Source of the DNA: Streptomyces acidiscabies | GTDB taxonomy: Bacteria > Actinomycetota > Actinomycetes > Streptomycetales > Streptomycetaceae | DNA: 64,000 nucleotides | Reading direction: 5' to 3' | Assembly: GCF_020010905.1 (NCBI RefSeq) | Contig: NZ_JAGJBY010000001.1 | Span: 2,252,001 to 2,316,000 of the forward strand | Shown here: in pieces, positions 52,943 to 63,689 of the stretch | Layout of the letters: every line of letters begins with the position of its first letter | Position numbering within the stretch: position 1 is the stretch's first letter | Program-made: the position numbers and the translations under genes | Notes under the pieces: model-generated | What the model saw: only the letters and a program-made list of their open reading frames with translations | Told to the model about the DNA's origin: nothing | The model's database searches: none

Positions 52943-54169
52943 GTGCGCATGACCGGTCGTACGTCCGCACGGGGTCAGGTTCGGGGTCAGGCGAGCGCCG
53001 GAGAACTGCTCGGGCTCGTCCGCAGCGGCAGAGCGACGACGCGTGGCGCGCTCCAGCAGATGACAGGACTGTCCCGGGCCACCGTCGGCCAGCGGCTCGA
53101 CCGGCTCTTCCGGGCGGGCTGGCTGCGCGAGGGCGCCGGGGGTCCGGTGGACTCACCCCTGGGGGGCAGGCCCTCCATCACCCTGGAGTTCGACGACGCG
53201 CACGCCGTAGTCCTCACGGCGGATCTGGATACGCGGCACGCCCGCGCGGCCGTCCTCACCCTCACGGGGGAGATCCTCGCCGAGCACTCCGGGACCCTCG
53301 TCATCGAGGACGGCCCGGACCAGGTCCTGGGCGAACTCGGCGGCTGGTTCGCGGAGTTGCTGGAGAAGGCGGGCCACCTGCCGGACGAGGTGTGCGGCAT
53401 CGGCCTCGCGGTCCCCGGCCCCGTCGACATGGAGACCGGCCGCGTCGTCCAGCCGCCGATCATGCCCGGGTGGGACGGGTACGACATACGGGGCCGTCTC
53501 GCGAGGGCCTTCACCGACCGCACCGGCGCCCCGACGGTCCCGGTCCTCGTCGACAACGACGCCAACCTCATGGCGTACGGCGAACAGCGCGCCACGCACC
53601 CCGACTGCTCGGCGTTCGTGCTGGTCAAGGTGTCCACCGGGATCGGCGCCGGCGTCGTCGTCGGCGGCTCGATCTTCCGGGGGATCGACGGCGGCGCGGG
53701 CGACATCGGCCATATCCGGGTGGGCACCGACGCACTGTGCCGCTGCGGGTCGTACGGCTGTCTCGCGGCCGTCGCGAGCGGCGGCGCCGTGGCCCGCAGG
53801 CTCGCGGAGAGCGGGGTGCCGGCGGCGTCGGGAGCCGACGTACGGGATCTGCTCGCCTCGGGGCACACGGGGGCGGCGGCGCTCGCGCGGGAGGCCGGGC
53901 GGCAGGTCGGCGACGTGCTCGCCACCGTCGTCACCCTCCTCAACCCGGGCGTCCTGATGATCGCCGGGGATCTCGCGGGGACGCCGTTCCTGACCGGTGT
54001 GCGCGAGCTGCTCTACCAGCGGGCCCTGCCGCGCTCGACCGCTCATCTGGAGGTCGTGACCTCGCTGCTGGGGGAGCGGGCGGGGCTGATCGGGGCGGGG
54101 GCGCTGGTCGTGGAGCACCTGTACGCGCCGGAGCGGGTGGAGGAGCGGCTGATGGCTCTCGGGTATTAG
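52943..54169 (+). CDS. ROK-family transcriptional regulator
   Basis: 408 residues, GTG start 52943 (ATG 52949 also possible) after AAGGGGG. N-terminal winged helix (T-T-R-G-A-L-Q-Q-M-T-G-L-S-R-A-T-V-G-Q-R-L-D-R-L) followed by a ROK sugar-kinase-like domain: L-V-D-N-D-A-N, G-I-G-A-G-V-V-V-G-G, G-D-I-G-H-I-R-V and the zinc motif C-R-C-G-S-Y-G-C-L. The usual Glu after the last Cys is Leu here. Divergent from two glycosidase genes it very likely controls, with a sugar as effector. Confidence 0.92.
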   Translation: MRMTGRTSARGQVRGQASAGELLGLVRSGRATTRGALQQMTGLSRATVGQRLDRLFRAGWLREGAGGPVDSPLGGRPSITLEFDDAHAVVLTADLDTRHARAAVLTLTGEILAEHSGTLVIEDGPDQVLGELGGWFAELLEKAGHLPDEVCGIGLAVPGPVDMETGRVVQPPIMPGWDGYDIRGRLARAFTDRTGAPTVPVLVDNDANLMAYGEQRATHPDCSAFVLVKVSTGIGAGVVVGGSIFRGIDGGAGDIGHIRVGTDALCRCGSYGCLAAVASGGAVARRLAESGVPAASGADVRDLLASGHTGAAALAREAGRQVGDVLATVVTLLNPGVLMIAGDLAGTPFLTGVRELLYQRALPRSTAHLEVVTSLLGERAGLIGAGALVVEHLYAPERVEERLMALGY

Positions 54170-54532
54170 ACGGGTACCCCGCAGGAGTGATTCTCACCAC
54201 CTTTGATCGGCGAGGTGCTCACATGAGCGGATCTTGAGCCGTTGCACTTCCTTAAAGGGTGGCACCCAGTGCCACCCTTTGATCGTTCATCGATCGAAAT
54301 CATGCGTGTTGAATGGCGCTCATATGAGCGCTAAGCTGGGTTGAAGAGGGGGATTGATTTCAAGAAGTGAACACATGGCGGGTCTTTTTATTGCCCCGGC
54401 TTTACTTTCGATCCCGTGGTGCACGGCGGGTTACAGGCATGTGACGCGTGCCTGGACCTCCCGAGAAGCCTTTGATCTGGGTATGTTCCTCGTCGTCAGG
54501 GCAGCCGCCGCGTCCTTGAGGAGTCGAGAACT
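54170..54532. promoter_or_regulatory. Long ppdK upstream region with paired palindromes
   Basis: This 363-bp gap holds no convincing gene (a 96-codon frame from 54354 runs into ppdK out of frame). It contains GCTCACATGAGC (54217-54228), a terminator hairpin (54254-54280) and the perfect 16-bp palindrome GCGCTCATATGAGCGC (54316-54331). The stretch 54281-54450 is AT-richer than its surroundings, as expected of a regulated promoter. Confidence 0.6.
54254..54280 (+). terminator. ROK-gene terminator
   Basis: AAAGGGTGGCAC (54254-54265) pairs perfectly with GTGCCACCCTTT (54269-54280) around a three-base loop, 85 bp after the ROK stop. Confidence 0.85.
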
Positions 54533-57253
<2,721 letters not shown>

Positions 57254-57324
57254 CCGACTCCCGGCCCCGGAACCGCCGTCGGTCCCCGACCCTCACCGAT
57301 CGGCGGCGGTTCCGGTCCACAGGA

Positions 57325-57357
57325 GAGGGCGGCGCCCTGTGCGGGGGCGCCGCCCTC
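57325..57357 (+). terminator. ppdK terminator
   Basis: GAGGGCGGCGCC (57325-57336) pairs perfectly with GGCGCCGCCCTC (57346-57357) around a nine-base loop, 71 bp after the stop. Confidence 0.85.
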
Positions 57358-57480
57358 CGTGCGGTTCTTGTGCAACTTTCCGTACGCGGTTTCACGCTGT
57401 CCGTGCTGCGTACATACGCCGCCCCGACAGTGACCCTCCTAGGGTGGATAGATCACCACTTGAGGAGGGAGCAGCGGGCC

Positions 57481-58389
57481 ATGGGCGGCTGGAGCACGGG
57501 GGAGATTCCGGATCAGGAGGGCCGTGTGGCGGTGGTCACCGGGGCCAACAGCGGCCTCGGGTACATCGCCGCGCGCGAGCTGGCGCGCAAGGGGGCGTAC
57601 GTCGTCCTGGCGTGCCGGAGTGAAACGCGAGGGAAAGCGGCTGCCGAACGGCTGCGGGGCGAGGTGCCCGGCGCGGAAGCCGAGGTCCGCCTCCTCGACC
57701 TCGGCGACCTGCGCTCCGTACACCGCTTCGCGGACCGCTTCCCGTACGACCAGCTCGACCTGCTCGTCAACAACGCGGGCGTGATGGCCGTGCCGTACGG
57801 CACCACCGTGGACGGCTTCGAGACGCAGTTCGGCGTCAACCACCTCGGGCACTTCGCGCTCACCGGACTGCTGCTGCCCCGGCTCCTGCAAGCTGGTCCC
57901 GGCGCCCGCGTCGTCACCGTCTCCAGCATGATGCACGCCATGTCCAACGTGGACCTCCGCGACCCCAACGGCCTGCGCAGCTACCACCGTTGGACCGCGT
58001 ACGCCCGCTCCAAGACCGCCAACCTCCTCTTCACCCACGCCCTCGCGCGCCGCCTCGCCGACGCCGGTTCCCCCGTCGTGGCCGCCGCCGCGCACCCCGG
58101 GTACGCGGCGACCGGGCTCGCGTCCGGGGTCGGCGGGCGCGGCAGCCGGTTCCTGATGGAGCTCGGCGACCGCTCGTTCGCCCAGTCCGCCGAGGCCGGC
58201 GCGCTCCCCATCCTCTACGCGGCCACCGCCGACGCCGTCCGCCCCGACTCCTTCACCGGGCCGTCCTTCGCGATGTGGCGGGGGGCGCCGGCGCCGTCCT
58301 GGCGGGCGCCGCGCACCCGGGACGACCGGGTGGCGGAGTGGCTGTGGGAGGTGTCGGAGCGGATGACGGGGGTGGGGTACGAGGGGTGA
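57481..58389 (+). CDS. Short-chain dehydrogenase/reductase (retinol-dehydrogenase-like)
   Basis: 302 residues from ATG 57481 (GGAGGGAG upstream); a long in-frame extension upstream overlaps ppdK and is rejected. Rossmann motif T-G-A-N-S-G-L-G, A-C-R-S-x(3)-G, L-D-L-G-D-L, N-N-A-G-V-M, catalytic Ser in V-S-S-M-M-H, and Y-A-R-S-K. Length and motifs match the RDH11-14/WWOX-like SDR subgroup. The substrate is not predictable. Confidence 0.93.
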   Translation: MGGWSTGEIPDQEGRVAVVTGANSGLGYIAARELARKGAYVVLACRSETRGKAAAERLRGEVPGAEAEVRLLDLGDLRSVHRFADRFPYDQLDLLVNNAGVMAVPYGTTVDGFETQFGVNHLGHFALTGLLLPRLLQAGPGARVVTVSSMMHAMSNVDLRDPNGLRSYHRWTAYARSKTANLLFTHALARRLADAGSPVVAAAAHPGYAATGLASGVGGRGSRFLMELGDRSFAQSAEAGALPILYAATADAVRPDSFTGPSFAMWRGAPAPSWRAPRTRDDRVAEWLWEVSERMTGVGYEG

Positions 58390-58416
58390 GGCGAGGGGGG
58401 TGAGGGGCGGGGCGGG

Positions 58417-60186
58417 TCACCGGTTGGCGTAATACCCGTACGACTCGTACGACTCCTGGGGTGACCCGTAGTACCCGTACTCCTCCGGTACCGGTGTCGT
58501 GTCGAGGTAGAACCACTCCGCCGTGGCGGAAGGGACGGGCGACGGTGTTGCTGCAACCGTTTTCTCCTGCGTTTCCACAGGCTCGTCGTTCTCGCGCCTC
58601 TCGTTCGGCATCAGCAGCTCCACCCGCAGCCCCTTCCCCCGCTGCTGCGCCACGAACTCCTCCACCTGGCTGCGGCACGCGTGGTCGAGGTGCGTCACCC
58701 CCGTCAGGTCGAGCCGGATGCGCGGCTTGCCCGCCTGCGCCGCGCCCTCCAGCGCCTCGATCACCTCGGGCAGCCGCAGGAACGTCGCGTTGCCGGCCAT
58801 GACGACCTTCGCGGTGTCCTCCTCCTCGTGCCGCCGGATGACGGTCCGCGACATCCGTACGGCGAGCAGGACGATCCCGGCGGCGAGTCCGACCACCACG
58901 CCTTCCAGCAGGGCGGTCGCGACGATGACCAGCGTGGTGAGCGTCATGACCGCGAACTCGCCCCGGTCCTGCCGCCACATCTTCGGGAACTCCTCCGGCG
59001 CGAACAGCTTCCACCCGCTGTGCACGAGGACGCCCGCGAGGACGGAGATCGGGATCAGCGCGAGCACCTGCGGCAGCAGCAGCGCGAACGCCAACAGCCA
59101 GGCGCCGTGCAGGGTTCGGGACAGCCGGGTCTTCGCACCGGCCTGCACGTTCGCCGAACTCCGGGCCACGACAGCGGTGATGGGCAGCGCGCCCAGCAGA
59201 CCAGCGACCGTGTTCCCGGCGCCCTGCGCGATCAACTCCGGGTTGTAGCGCGTGCGTTCACCGTCGTGCATGCGGTCCACGGCAGCGGCAGTGAACAGCG
59301 ACTCGGCGGACGCGATGACCGTGAACGTCAGGATCGCCGTGATGATCCCGGCGTCCGCGAGCCCCGCGAACTCCTCGGGACCCGGCACATTGATCGAGGC
59401 CAGCAGGTTGCCGACCTGGAGCGTCTTCACCTCCACCCCGGGCAGCGCCGCGACCCCGATCCCGATCCCCACGGCGACCAGCGCCGCCGGCACCTTCTTG
59501 ACCGGCCCCGGCGCCTTCTTCCACAGGAAGCTCAGGACGACGGTGACGACGCCGAGCCCGGCCGCGATCAGCGCCTGCGGGTTCGCGAACGTGTCCGCGA
59601 GGAGCCCGGGGACACCGGCCATGTTCTCGATCGGCGTGCCCGGCGCCTTCGCGTCCATCATCGGGTACGCCTGGCTGAACATCAGCGGCAGCCCGATCCC
59701 GGCGAGCATCCCCTGGACGACGGCCAGCGAGATCGCCTGGAAGAACCGGCCCAACCGGACCAGCCCCAGCACGATCTGGAGCAGCCCGGAGAACAGGACG
59801 ATGACGCCGAGCATGGCAACCCCGTACTCCAGCACGGTTTCTGCCACCAATGCCGCCAACCCGGCGGCGGGGCCGCTGACTTGGAGCGTGGAACCCCGGG
59901 CGACGCCGACGACCAGACCGCCGATGACACCGGAGATGATCCCCAACTCGGCCGGTACACCCGAAGCCACGGCGACGCCGATGCACAGGGGGAGGGCGAC
60001 GAGGAAGACGACGAGGGAGGCGGTGATCTCGGTGCCGAGGTCGGCCCTGGGCGCCTTCGGCTTCCGGCCGGCCGGGGAGGAGGCCGGCGGAGCGGGGTAG
60101 GGAGTGTCCGAGTATGCCGCTCCAACTTCCCTGCCCTGCCGCCGACTTCGCCCCCGGCCGACCTTCGCCGCGTGCGTCCCGCTCAT
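58417..60186 (-). CDS. SulP-family anion (probably bicarbonate) transporter with STAS domain
   Basis: 589 residues from ATG 60186. After a ~45-residue basic tail come 10-14 hydrophobic segments with SulP features: D-L-x-A-x-L-V-V-F-L-V-A-L-P-L-C-I-G-V-A-V-A-S-G-V, I-S-G-V-I-G-G-L-V-V-G, G-P-A-A-G-L-A, and A-S-A-E-S-L-F-T-A-A-A-V-D. A C-terminal STAS domain (I-R-L-D-L-T-G-V-T-H-L-D-H-A) is followed by a short tyrosine-rich tail (Y-G-Y-Y-G-S...Y-E-S-Y-G-Y-Y). The ATG overlaps the stop of the carbonic anhydrase gene, so bicarbonate uptake is the best guess; sulfate is the alternative. Confidence 0.9.
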   Translation of the reverse strand: MSGTHAAKVGRGRSRRQGREVGAAYSDTPYPAPPASSPAGRKPKAPRADLGTEITASLVVFLVALPLCIGVAVASGVPAELGIISGVIGGLVVGVARGSTLQVSGPAAGLAALVAETVLEYGVAMLGVIVLFSGLLQIVLGLVRLGRFFQAISLAVVQGMLAGIGLPLMFSQAYPMMDAKAPGTPIENMAGVPGLLADTFANPQALIAAGLGVVTVVLSFLWKKAPGPVKKVPAALVAVGIGIGVAALPGVEVKTLQVGNLLASINVPGPEEFAGLADAGIITAILTFTVIASAESLFTAAAVDRMHDGERTRYNPELIAQGAGNTVAGLLGALPITAVVARSSANVQAGAKTRLSRTLHGAWLLAFALLLPQVLALIPISVLAGVLVHSGWKLFAPEEFPKMWRQDRGEFAVMTLTTLVIVATALLEGVVVGLAAGIVLLAVRMSRTVIRRHEEEDTAKVVMAGNATFLRLPEVIEALEGAAQAGKPRIRLDLTGVTHLDHACRSQVEEFVAQQRGKGLRVELLMPNERRENDEPVETQEKTVAATPSPVPSATAEWFYLDTTPVPEEYGYYGSPQESYESYGYYANR

Positions 60187-60788
60187 GCCGCGTGCACCCG
60201 GAACGACCCGTCCGTGTCCAGCTCGTGCACCTGGCCGGTGTGGACCTCGTAGTACCACCCGTGCAGCCGCAGCCTCCCTTCCTCCACCCGCCGCCGGGCG
60301 ACCGGGTAACTCCCCAGCTCGGCAAGCTGGTTGACGACGTTCAGCTGAGTGACGTCCGGGAGCGACGGCTCCTGCGGTACGGACTCCAGCGCGGGCGCGA
60401 GGCCAGGCCGGGCGAGGCTCAGCCAGGCCGCGACGCCGGGCAGCGTCGACAGGTCGTCCCCGGAGGTGATCGCGCCCATCGCCCCGCAGTGCGAGTGACC
60501 GCACACGACGACGTCCTGAACGCCGAGCACCTCCAGCGCGTACTCGATGGTGGCGGCCTCACCGGAGGGGCCCTGTCCGTCGTGCGGCGGAACGATATTC
60601 CCCGCATTGCGCAGCTCGAATATCTCGCCGGGCCGCGCGCCGGTGATGAGTGCCGGTATCACCCGCGAGTCCGAGCAGGTGATGAACAAAACCTCCGGAC
60701 TTTGCCCGTCGGCCAGTTTCCGGTATTCGCCGCTTTCGAAGTCGACCCGCCGCTTGAACGACCGCGCACGGTCCAGCAAAGCCTGCAC
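60183..60788 (-). CDS. Beta-class carbonic anhydrase
   Basis: 201 residues from GTG 60788, five bases after GGGAGGA; ATG 60809 (208 residues) is possible but would put the Shine-Dalgarno inside the gene. Zinc ligands in C-S-D-S-R and H-S-H-C-G-A-M, plus R-N-A-G-N-I-V-P-P. It interconverts CO2 and bicarbonate in the cytosol. The ATGA overlap (60183-60186) couples it to the SulP transporter, a linkage seen in many bacteria that supply bicarbonate for carboxylations. Confidence 0.95.
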   Translation of the reverse strand: MQALLDRARSFKRRVDFESGEYRKLADGQSPEVLFITCSDSRVIPALITGARPGEIFELRNAGNIVPPHDGQGPSGEAATIEYALEVLGVQDVVVCGHSHCGAMGAITSGDDLSTLPGVAAWLSLARPGLAPALESVPQEPSLPDVTQLNVVNQLAELGSYPVARRRVEEGRLRLHGWYYEVHTGQVHELDTDGSFRVHAA

Positions 60789-60810
60789 GATTCCTCCCGA
60801 TGAACACATA

Positions 60811-60829
60811 CTGCGGAGAAGATCCGCAG
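60811..60829. promoter_or_regulatory. Perfect inverted repeat upstream of carbonic anhydrase
   Basis: CTGCGGA-GAAGA-TCCGCAG, 7-5-7, lies 23-41 bases upstream of the GTG start. It could be an operator or a leader hairpin. Confidence 0.45.
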
Positions 60830-60870
60830 GTCAGAGGTTTGTGTTCCAGAACGTTAGAGGAGCGTCGGCC

Positions 60871-60888
60871 AGCGGAAGGTTAGCGGAA
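60871..60888 (+). promoter_or_regulatory. AGCGGAA direct repeats, possible response-regulator site
   Basis: AGCGGAA starts at 60871 and 60882, 11 bp apart, the spacing used by OmpR/PhoP-type regulators. A related GTTAGAGGA/GTTAGCGGA pair occurs at 60853 and 60879. The adjacent response regulator gene starts at 61035. Within the 246-bp gap 60789-61034 I see no gene. Confidence 0.4.
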
Positions 60889-61034
60889 CACTAAATCGCC
60901 GACAGTTGCCGGACATTTCTTGGCGCGCGCCGGCGGGCCGCTGAGTCGCTGCTCACAATTTCAAGGAACCGGGCGACGATTTCCGGTGCCTCTTGTACCG
61001 TGTCGAATCCATCGAATGGAAGAGACGGAAACGC

Positions 61035-61868
61035 ATGGGTGGTGTACGAGTCCTGCTCATCGAGGACGATCACACGATCGCCGAACCGCTCGTCGAGGGG
61101 CTCGGCCACTTCGGACTGACGGTGCAGCACGTCGGCACCGGAGCCGAGGGGCTGCGGGGTCCGTACGGTGACGTCGTCCTGCTCGACCTGGGGCTGCCGG
61201 ACATCGACGGCATCGACGTCTGCCGAGGCATCCGCGGCGTCTCCGAGGTCCCGATCATCATCCTCAGCGCGCGCGGCGAAGAGGCCGACCGGGTCCTGGG
61301 GCTGGAGCTGGGGGCGGACGACTACCTCGCGAAGCCGTTCAGCATGCGGGAGTTGGTGGCACGGATCAGGGCGGTGACGCGGAGGTCCCAACGGGTCAGC
61401 GGGGGAGGGGAGTTCGTTACGCCGGACGCTTATCCGGCGTACCCGGCACAGCCTGTCGTACCGAACAACGTGTACCCCTCAAGTCCTGACCCGGTGTACT
61501 CCTCCGCTGTGCCACCTGCCCAACCTCCGGCAGCCACCGGCCCGTTGGTCGTCGACCGGCGTACCCGGCAGGTCTGGGTCGGTGACGACCCCGTCGTCCT
61601 CACCCCCAAGGAGTTCGACCTCCTCGCCCTGCTCACCGAGGACCCCGGCGCGGTCTACTCCCGCCAGCAGATCCTGGACCGGGTCTGGGACCCCCACTAC
61701 CAGGGGCCGACCAAGACCCTGGACGTCCATGTCGCCACCCTGCGGCGGAAGTTGGGGAACCCGGCGTGGATCCAGACGCTGCGCGGCGTCGGCTTCCGGC
61801 TGGCCGTGCAGACCCAGCCGCAGCCCCAGGCCCCGGCCCCCACCTACGACTGGACAGCGGCCCGATGA
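61035..61868 (+). CDS. OmpR-family response regulator
   Basis: 277 residues from ATG 61035. Receiver domain: L-L-I-E-D-D (acidic pocket), V-V-L-L-D-L-G-L-P-D-I-D-G (phospho-Asp), S-A-R and D-Y-L-A-K-P-F. A ~55-residue Pro/Tyr/Val-rich linker (Y-P-A-Y-P-A-Q-P-V-V-P) is unusually long for the family. The C-terminal winged helix is standard: L-T-P-K-E-F-D-L-L-A-L-L, V-W-D-P-H-Y-x-G-P-T-K-T-L-D-V-H-V, R-G-V-G-F-R-L. Its stop overlaps the kinase start (ATGA, 61865-61868). Confidence 0.95.
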   Translation: MGGVRVLLIEDDHTIAEPLVEGLGHFGLTVQHVGTGAEGLRGPYGDVVLLDLGLPDIDGIDVCRGIRGVSEVPIIILSARGEEADRVLGLELGADDYLAKPFSMRELVARIRAVTRRSQRVSGGGEFVTPDAYPAYPAQPVVPNNVYPSSPDPVYSSAVPPAQPPAATGPLVVDRRTRQVWVGDDPVVLTPKEFDLLALLTEDPGAVYSRQQILDRVWDPHYQGPTKTLDVHVATLRRKLGNPAWIQTLRGVGFRLAVQTQPQPQAPAPTYDWTAAR

Positions 61869-63337
61869 CCCGCCGCCTGCTGCTCAGCTACCTGACGCTC
61901 GCCGCGCTGGTCCTGCTCTGCCTCGAAATCCCCCTGGGATACGTGTACTCGGGCGCGGAGCGCGAGCGGGTCGTCAACCAGGCCGAGGACGAGGCCGAGT
62001 CGGTCTCCGCGTACGCCTCGCTGTCCATCCTGACGGGGAACGCGGCCCAGGACCTCCCCGCCCGCGCGGCGCACTGCGCGGCACGCATCGGCGGCAAAGT
62101 GCTGATAGTCGACGCCGAGGGAGCCCTGCTGGCCTCCTCGCACCCCCTCACCGAGACGGAGGCGCAGGGCCTCGCCGCCTGGCCGGGTATCGCCGCCGCC
62201 CTCCAGGGCGCGGCCACGGCCGACGTCCGGACCTCGACCATCGGCGGCGTCCAGTACCTCGCGGCCTCCGCCCCGGTCCGGCACGGCGTCGAGTCGCAGG
62301 GCGCCGTACGGATCACGGTTCCGACCGAGATGGTGCACGAACGCGTCCACCACGTATGGCTGTTGCTCCTCGCGGGCGGCATCGCGGTCCTCGCGGCCGT
62401 CACCGTCGTCGGGTTCGCCATCGCGAGCTGGACGGGCCGGCCCATCCGCGAACTGGAGCGCGCGACCCGCGAGTTGGCGACCGGCGTCGCCGCCGACCCG
62501 GTCGCGATCAACGACGGCCCGCCCGAAGTCCGCAGCCTGGCCGCCACGTTCAACCACACGGCCGCCCGGCTCGAACATCTCGTGTCCTCCCAGCGCGCCT
62601 TCGCGGGCGAGGCGTCCCACCAGCTGAAGACACCACTGGCCGCGCTGCGCCTCAGACTTGAGAACCTGGAGAACCACATCGCGCTCCAGGCGCGCGGCAG
62701 CCTCGGCGCGGCGATGACCGAGACCGACCGGCTCGCGCGGATGGTCGAGGGCCTGCTCGCGATGGCCCGGCTCGACGAGAAGGCCGCCGAACGCGAACGC
62801 GTCGACCTGGACGCCGTGCGCGCCGAACGGCACCACGCCTGGCGGCCGTTGTACGAGCGGCACGGGGTCCGGCTCGCGCTCGCGGGGGAGCCGGTCGGGG
62901 AGGTGACCGCCGTGCCGGGCGCGGTCGAGCAGATCCTCGACAACTTCCTCTCCAACGCGCTGCGCGTCTCGCCCGCCGGTACCACCGTCTTCATCGACGT
63001 CCGCCGCACCGCGCAGCACGAACGCCGGTTCACCGCGCGGCAGTTCACCCAGCCGTTCGTGGAGGTGCACGTCATGGACGAGGGCCCCGGCATGACCGAG
63101 GAGCAGCGCCGCCGCGCCTTCGACCGCTTCTGGCGGGCCCCCGACGCCCCCAAGGGCGGCACCGGCCTCGGCCTCGCCCTCGTCCAGCGCCTGGCCCACG
63201 CGAGCGGGGGTGAGGCGCTGCTGAGGATGGCTCCGCTGGGGGGACTGGACGCCTTCGTACGGCTGCCGGCGAGGACCCCGGCGAAACCGACGCACCGCCC
63301 GGAGAGGGAACTCCAGGCGGCGCGTGGGCAGAGTTAG
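61865..63337 (+). CDS. Membrane histidine kinase
   Basis: 490 residues from ATG 61865. Two transmembrane helices (about 5-30 and 160-185) flank a ~130-residue extracellular sensor; then HAMP (T-G-R-P-I-R-E-L), dimerisation H-box S-H-Q-L-K-T-P-L, N-box N-F-L-S-N-A-L-R, D-E-G-P-G-M and G-G-T-G-L-G-L-A. The signal is unknown. The divergent carbonic anhydrase-SulP operon is the only nearby candidate target. Its stop lies one base from the convergent nirD stop. Confidence 0.95.
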   Translation: MTRRLLLSYLTLAALVLLCLEIPLGYVYSGAERERVVNQAEDEAESVSAYASLSILTGNAAQDLPARAAHCAARIGGKVLIVDAEGALLASSHPLTETEAQGLAAWPGIAAALQGAATADVRTSTIGGVQYLAASAPVRHGVESQGAVRITVPTEMVHERVHHVWLLLLAGGIAVLAAVTVVGFAIASWTGRPIRELERATRELATGVAADPVAINDGPPEVRSLAATFNHTAARLEHLVSSQRAFAGEASHQLKTPLAALRLRLENLENHIALQARGSLGAAMTETDRLARMVEGLLAMARLDEKAAERERVDLDAVRAERHHAWRPLYERHGVRLALAGEPVGEVTAVPGAVEQILDNFLSNALRVSPAGTTVFIDVRRTAQHERRFTARQFTQPFVEVHVMDEGPGMTEEQRRRAFDRFWRAPDAPKGGTGLGLALVQRLAHASGGEALLRMAPLGGLDAFVRLPARTPAKPTHRPERELQAARGQS

Positions 63338-63338
63338 T

Positions 63339-63689
63339 TCAGCCGAGCCGTACCTCGTACGTCGCGACGCTCACGTCGCCGTCGTCCAGGCACTCCCCGC
63401 TCGCCAGGTCGAAGCGCTGCTTCAGCAGGGGCGAGGCGACGAACGGCCGGCCCTGGTGGGTGCCGGTGAGGCCGCGGGAGAGAACTCCCGCCCCGCTGAA
63501 GGGATCCCGGTTGTCGATGGCGTACAGATCGCCGTTCCTGTCCTGGAACACGGCCACCTGACGGCCGTCCGGCAGCAGGGCGGCGACGCCCCGGCCCGGC
63601 AGCAGCGCGGAGAGGTCACATACCGTCAGCCAGGCGCGGTCCAGGCCGACTTGGACTTTCAGATCGGTCGTCTCGGGTGCCAGGGTCAT
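63339..63689 (-). CDS. nirD: Nitrite reductase small subunit
   Basis: 116 residues from ATG 63689, overlapping the nirB stop (ATGA). Rieske-like fold without the Cys/His cluster ligands, as normal for NirD: V-A-L-L-P-D-G-R-Q-V-A-V-F, Y-A-I-D-N-R-D-P-F-S-G-A, L-S-R-G-L-T-G. Works with NirB in NADH-dependent reduction of nitrite to ammonium in the cytosol. Probably under GlnR control, but the promoter is outside the window. Confidence 0.94.
   Translation of the reverse strand: MTLAPETTDLKVQVGLDRAWLTVCDLSALLPGRGVAALLPDGRQVAVFQDRNGDLYAIDNRDPFSGAGVLSRGLTGTHQGRPFVASPLLKQRFDLASGECLDDGDVSVATYEVRLG

Noticed and set aside
52949..54169. Glucokinase
   Set aside because: The ROK domain is preceded by a winged-helix DNA-binding domain, so it is a regulator.
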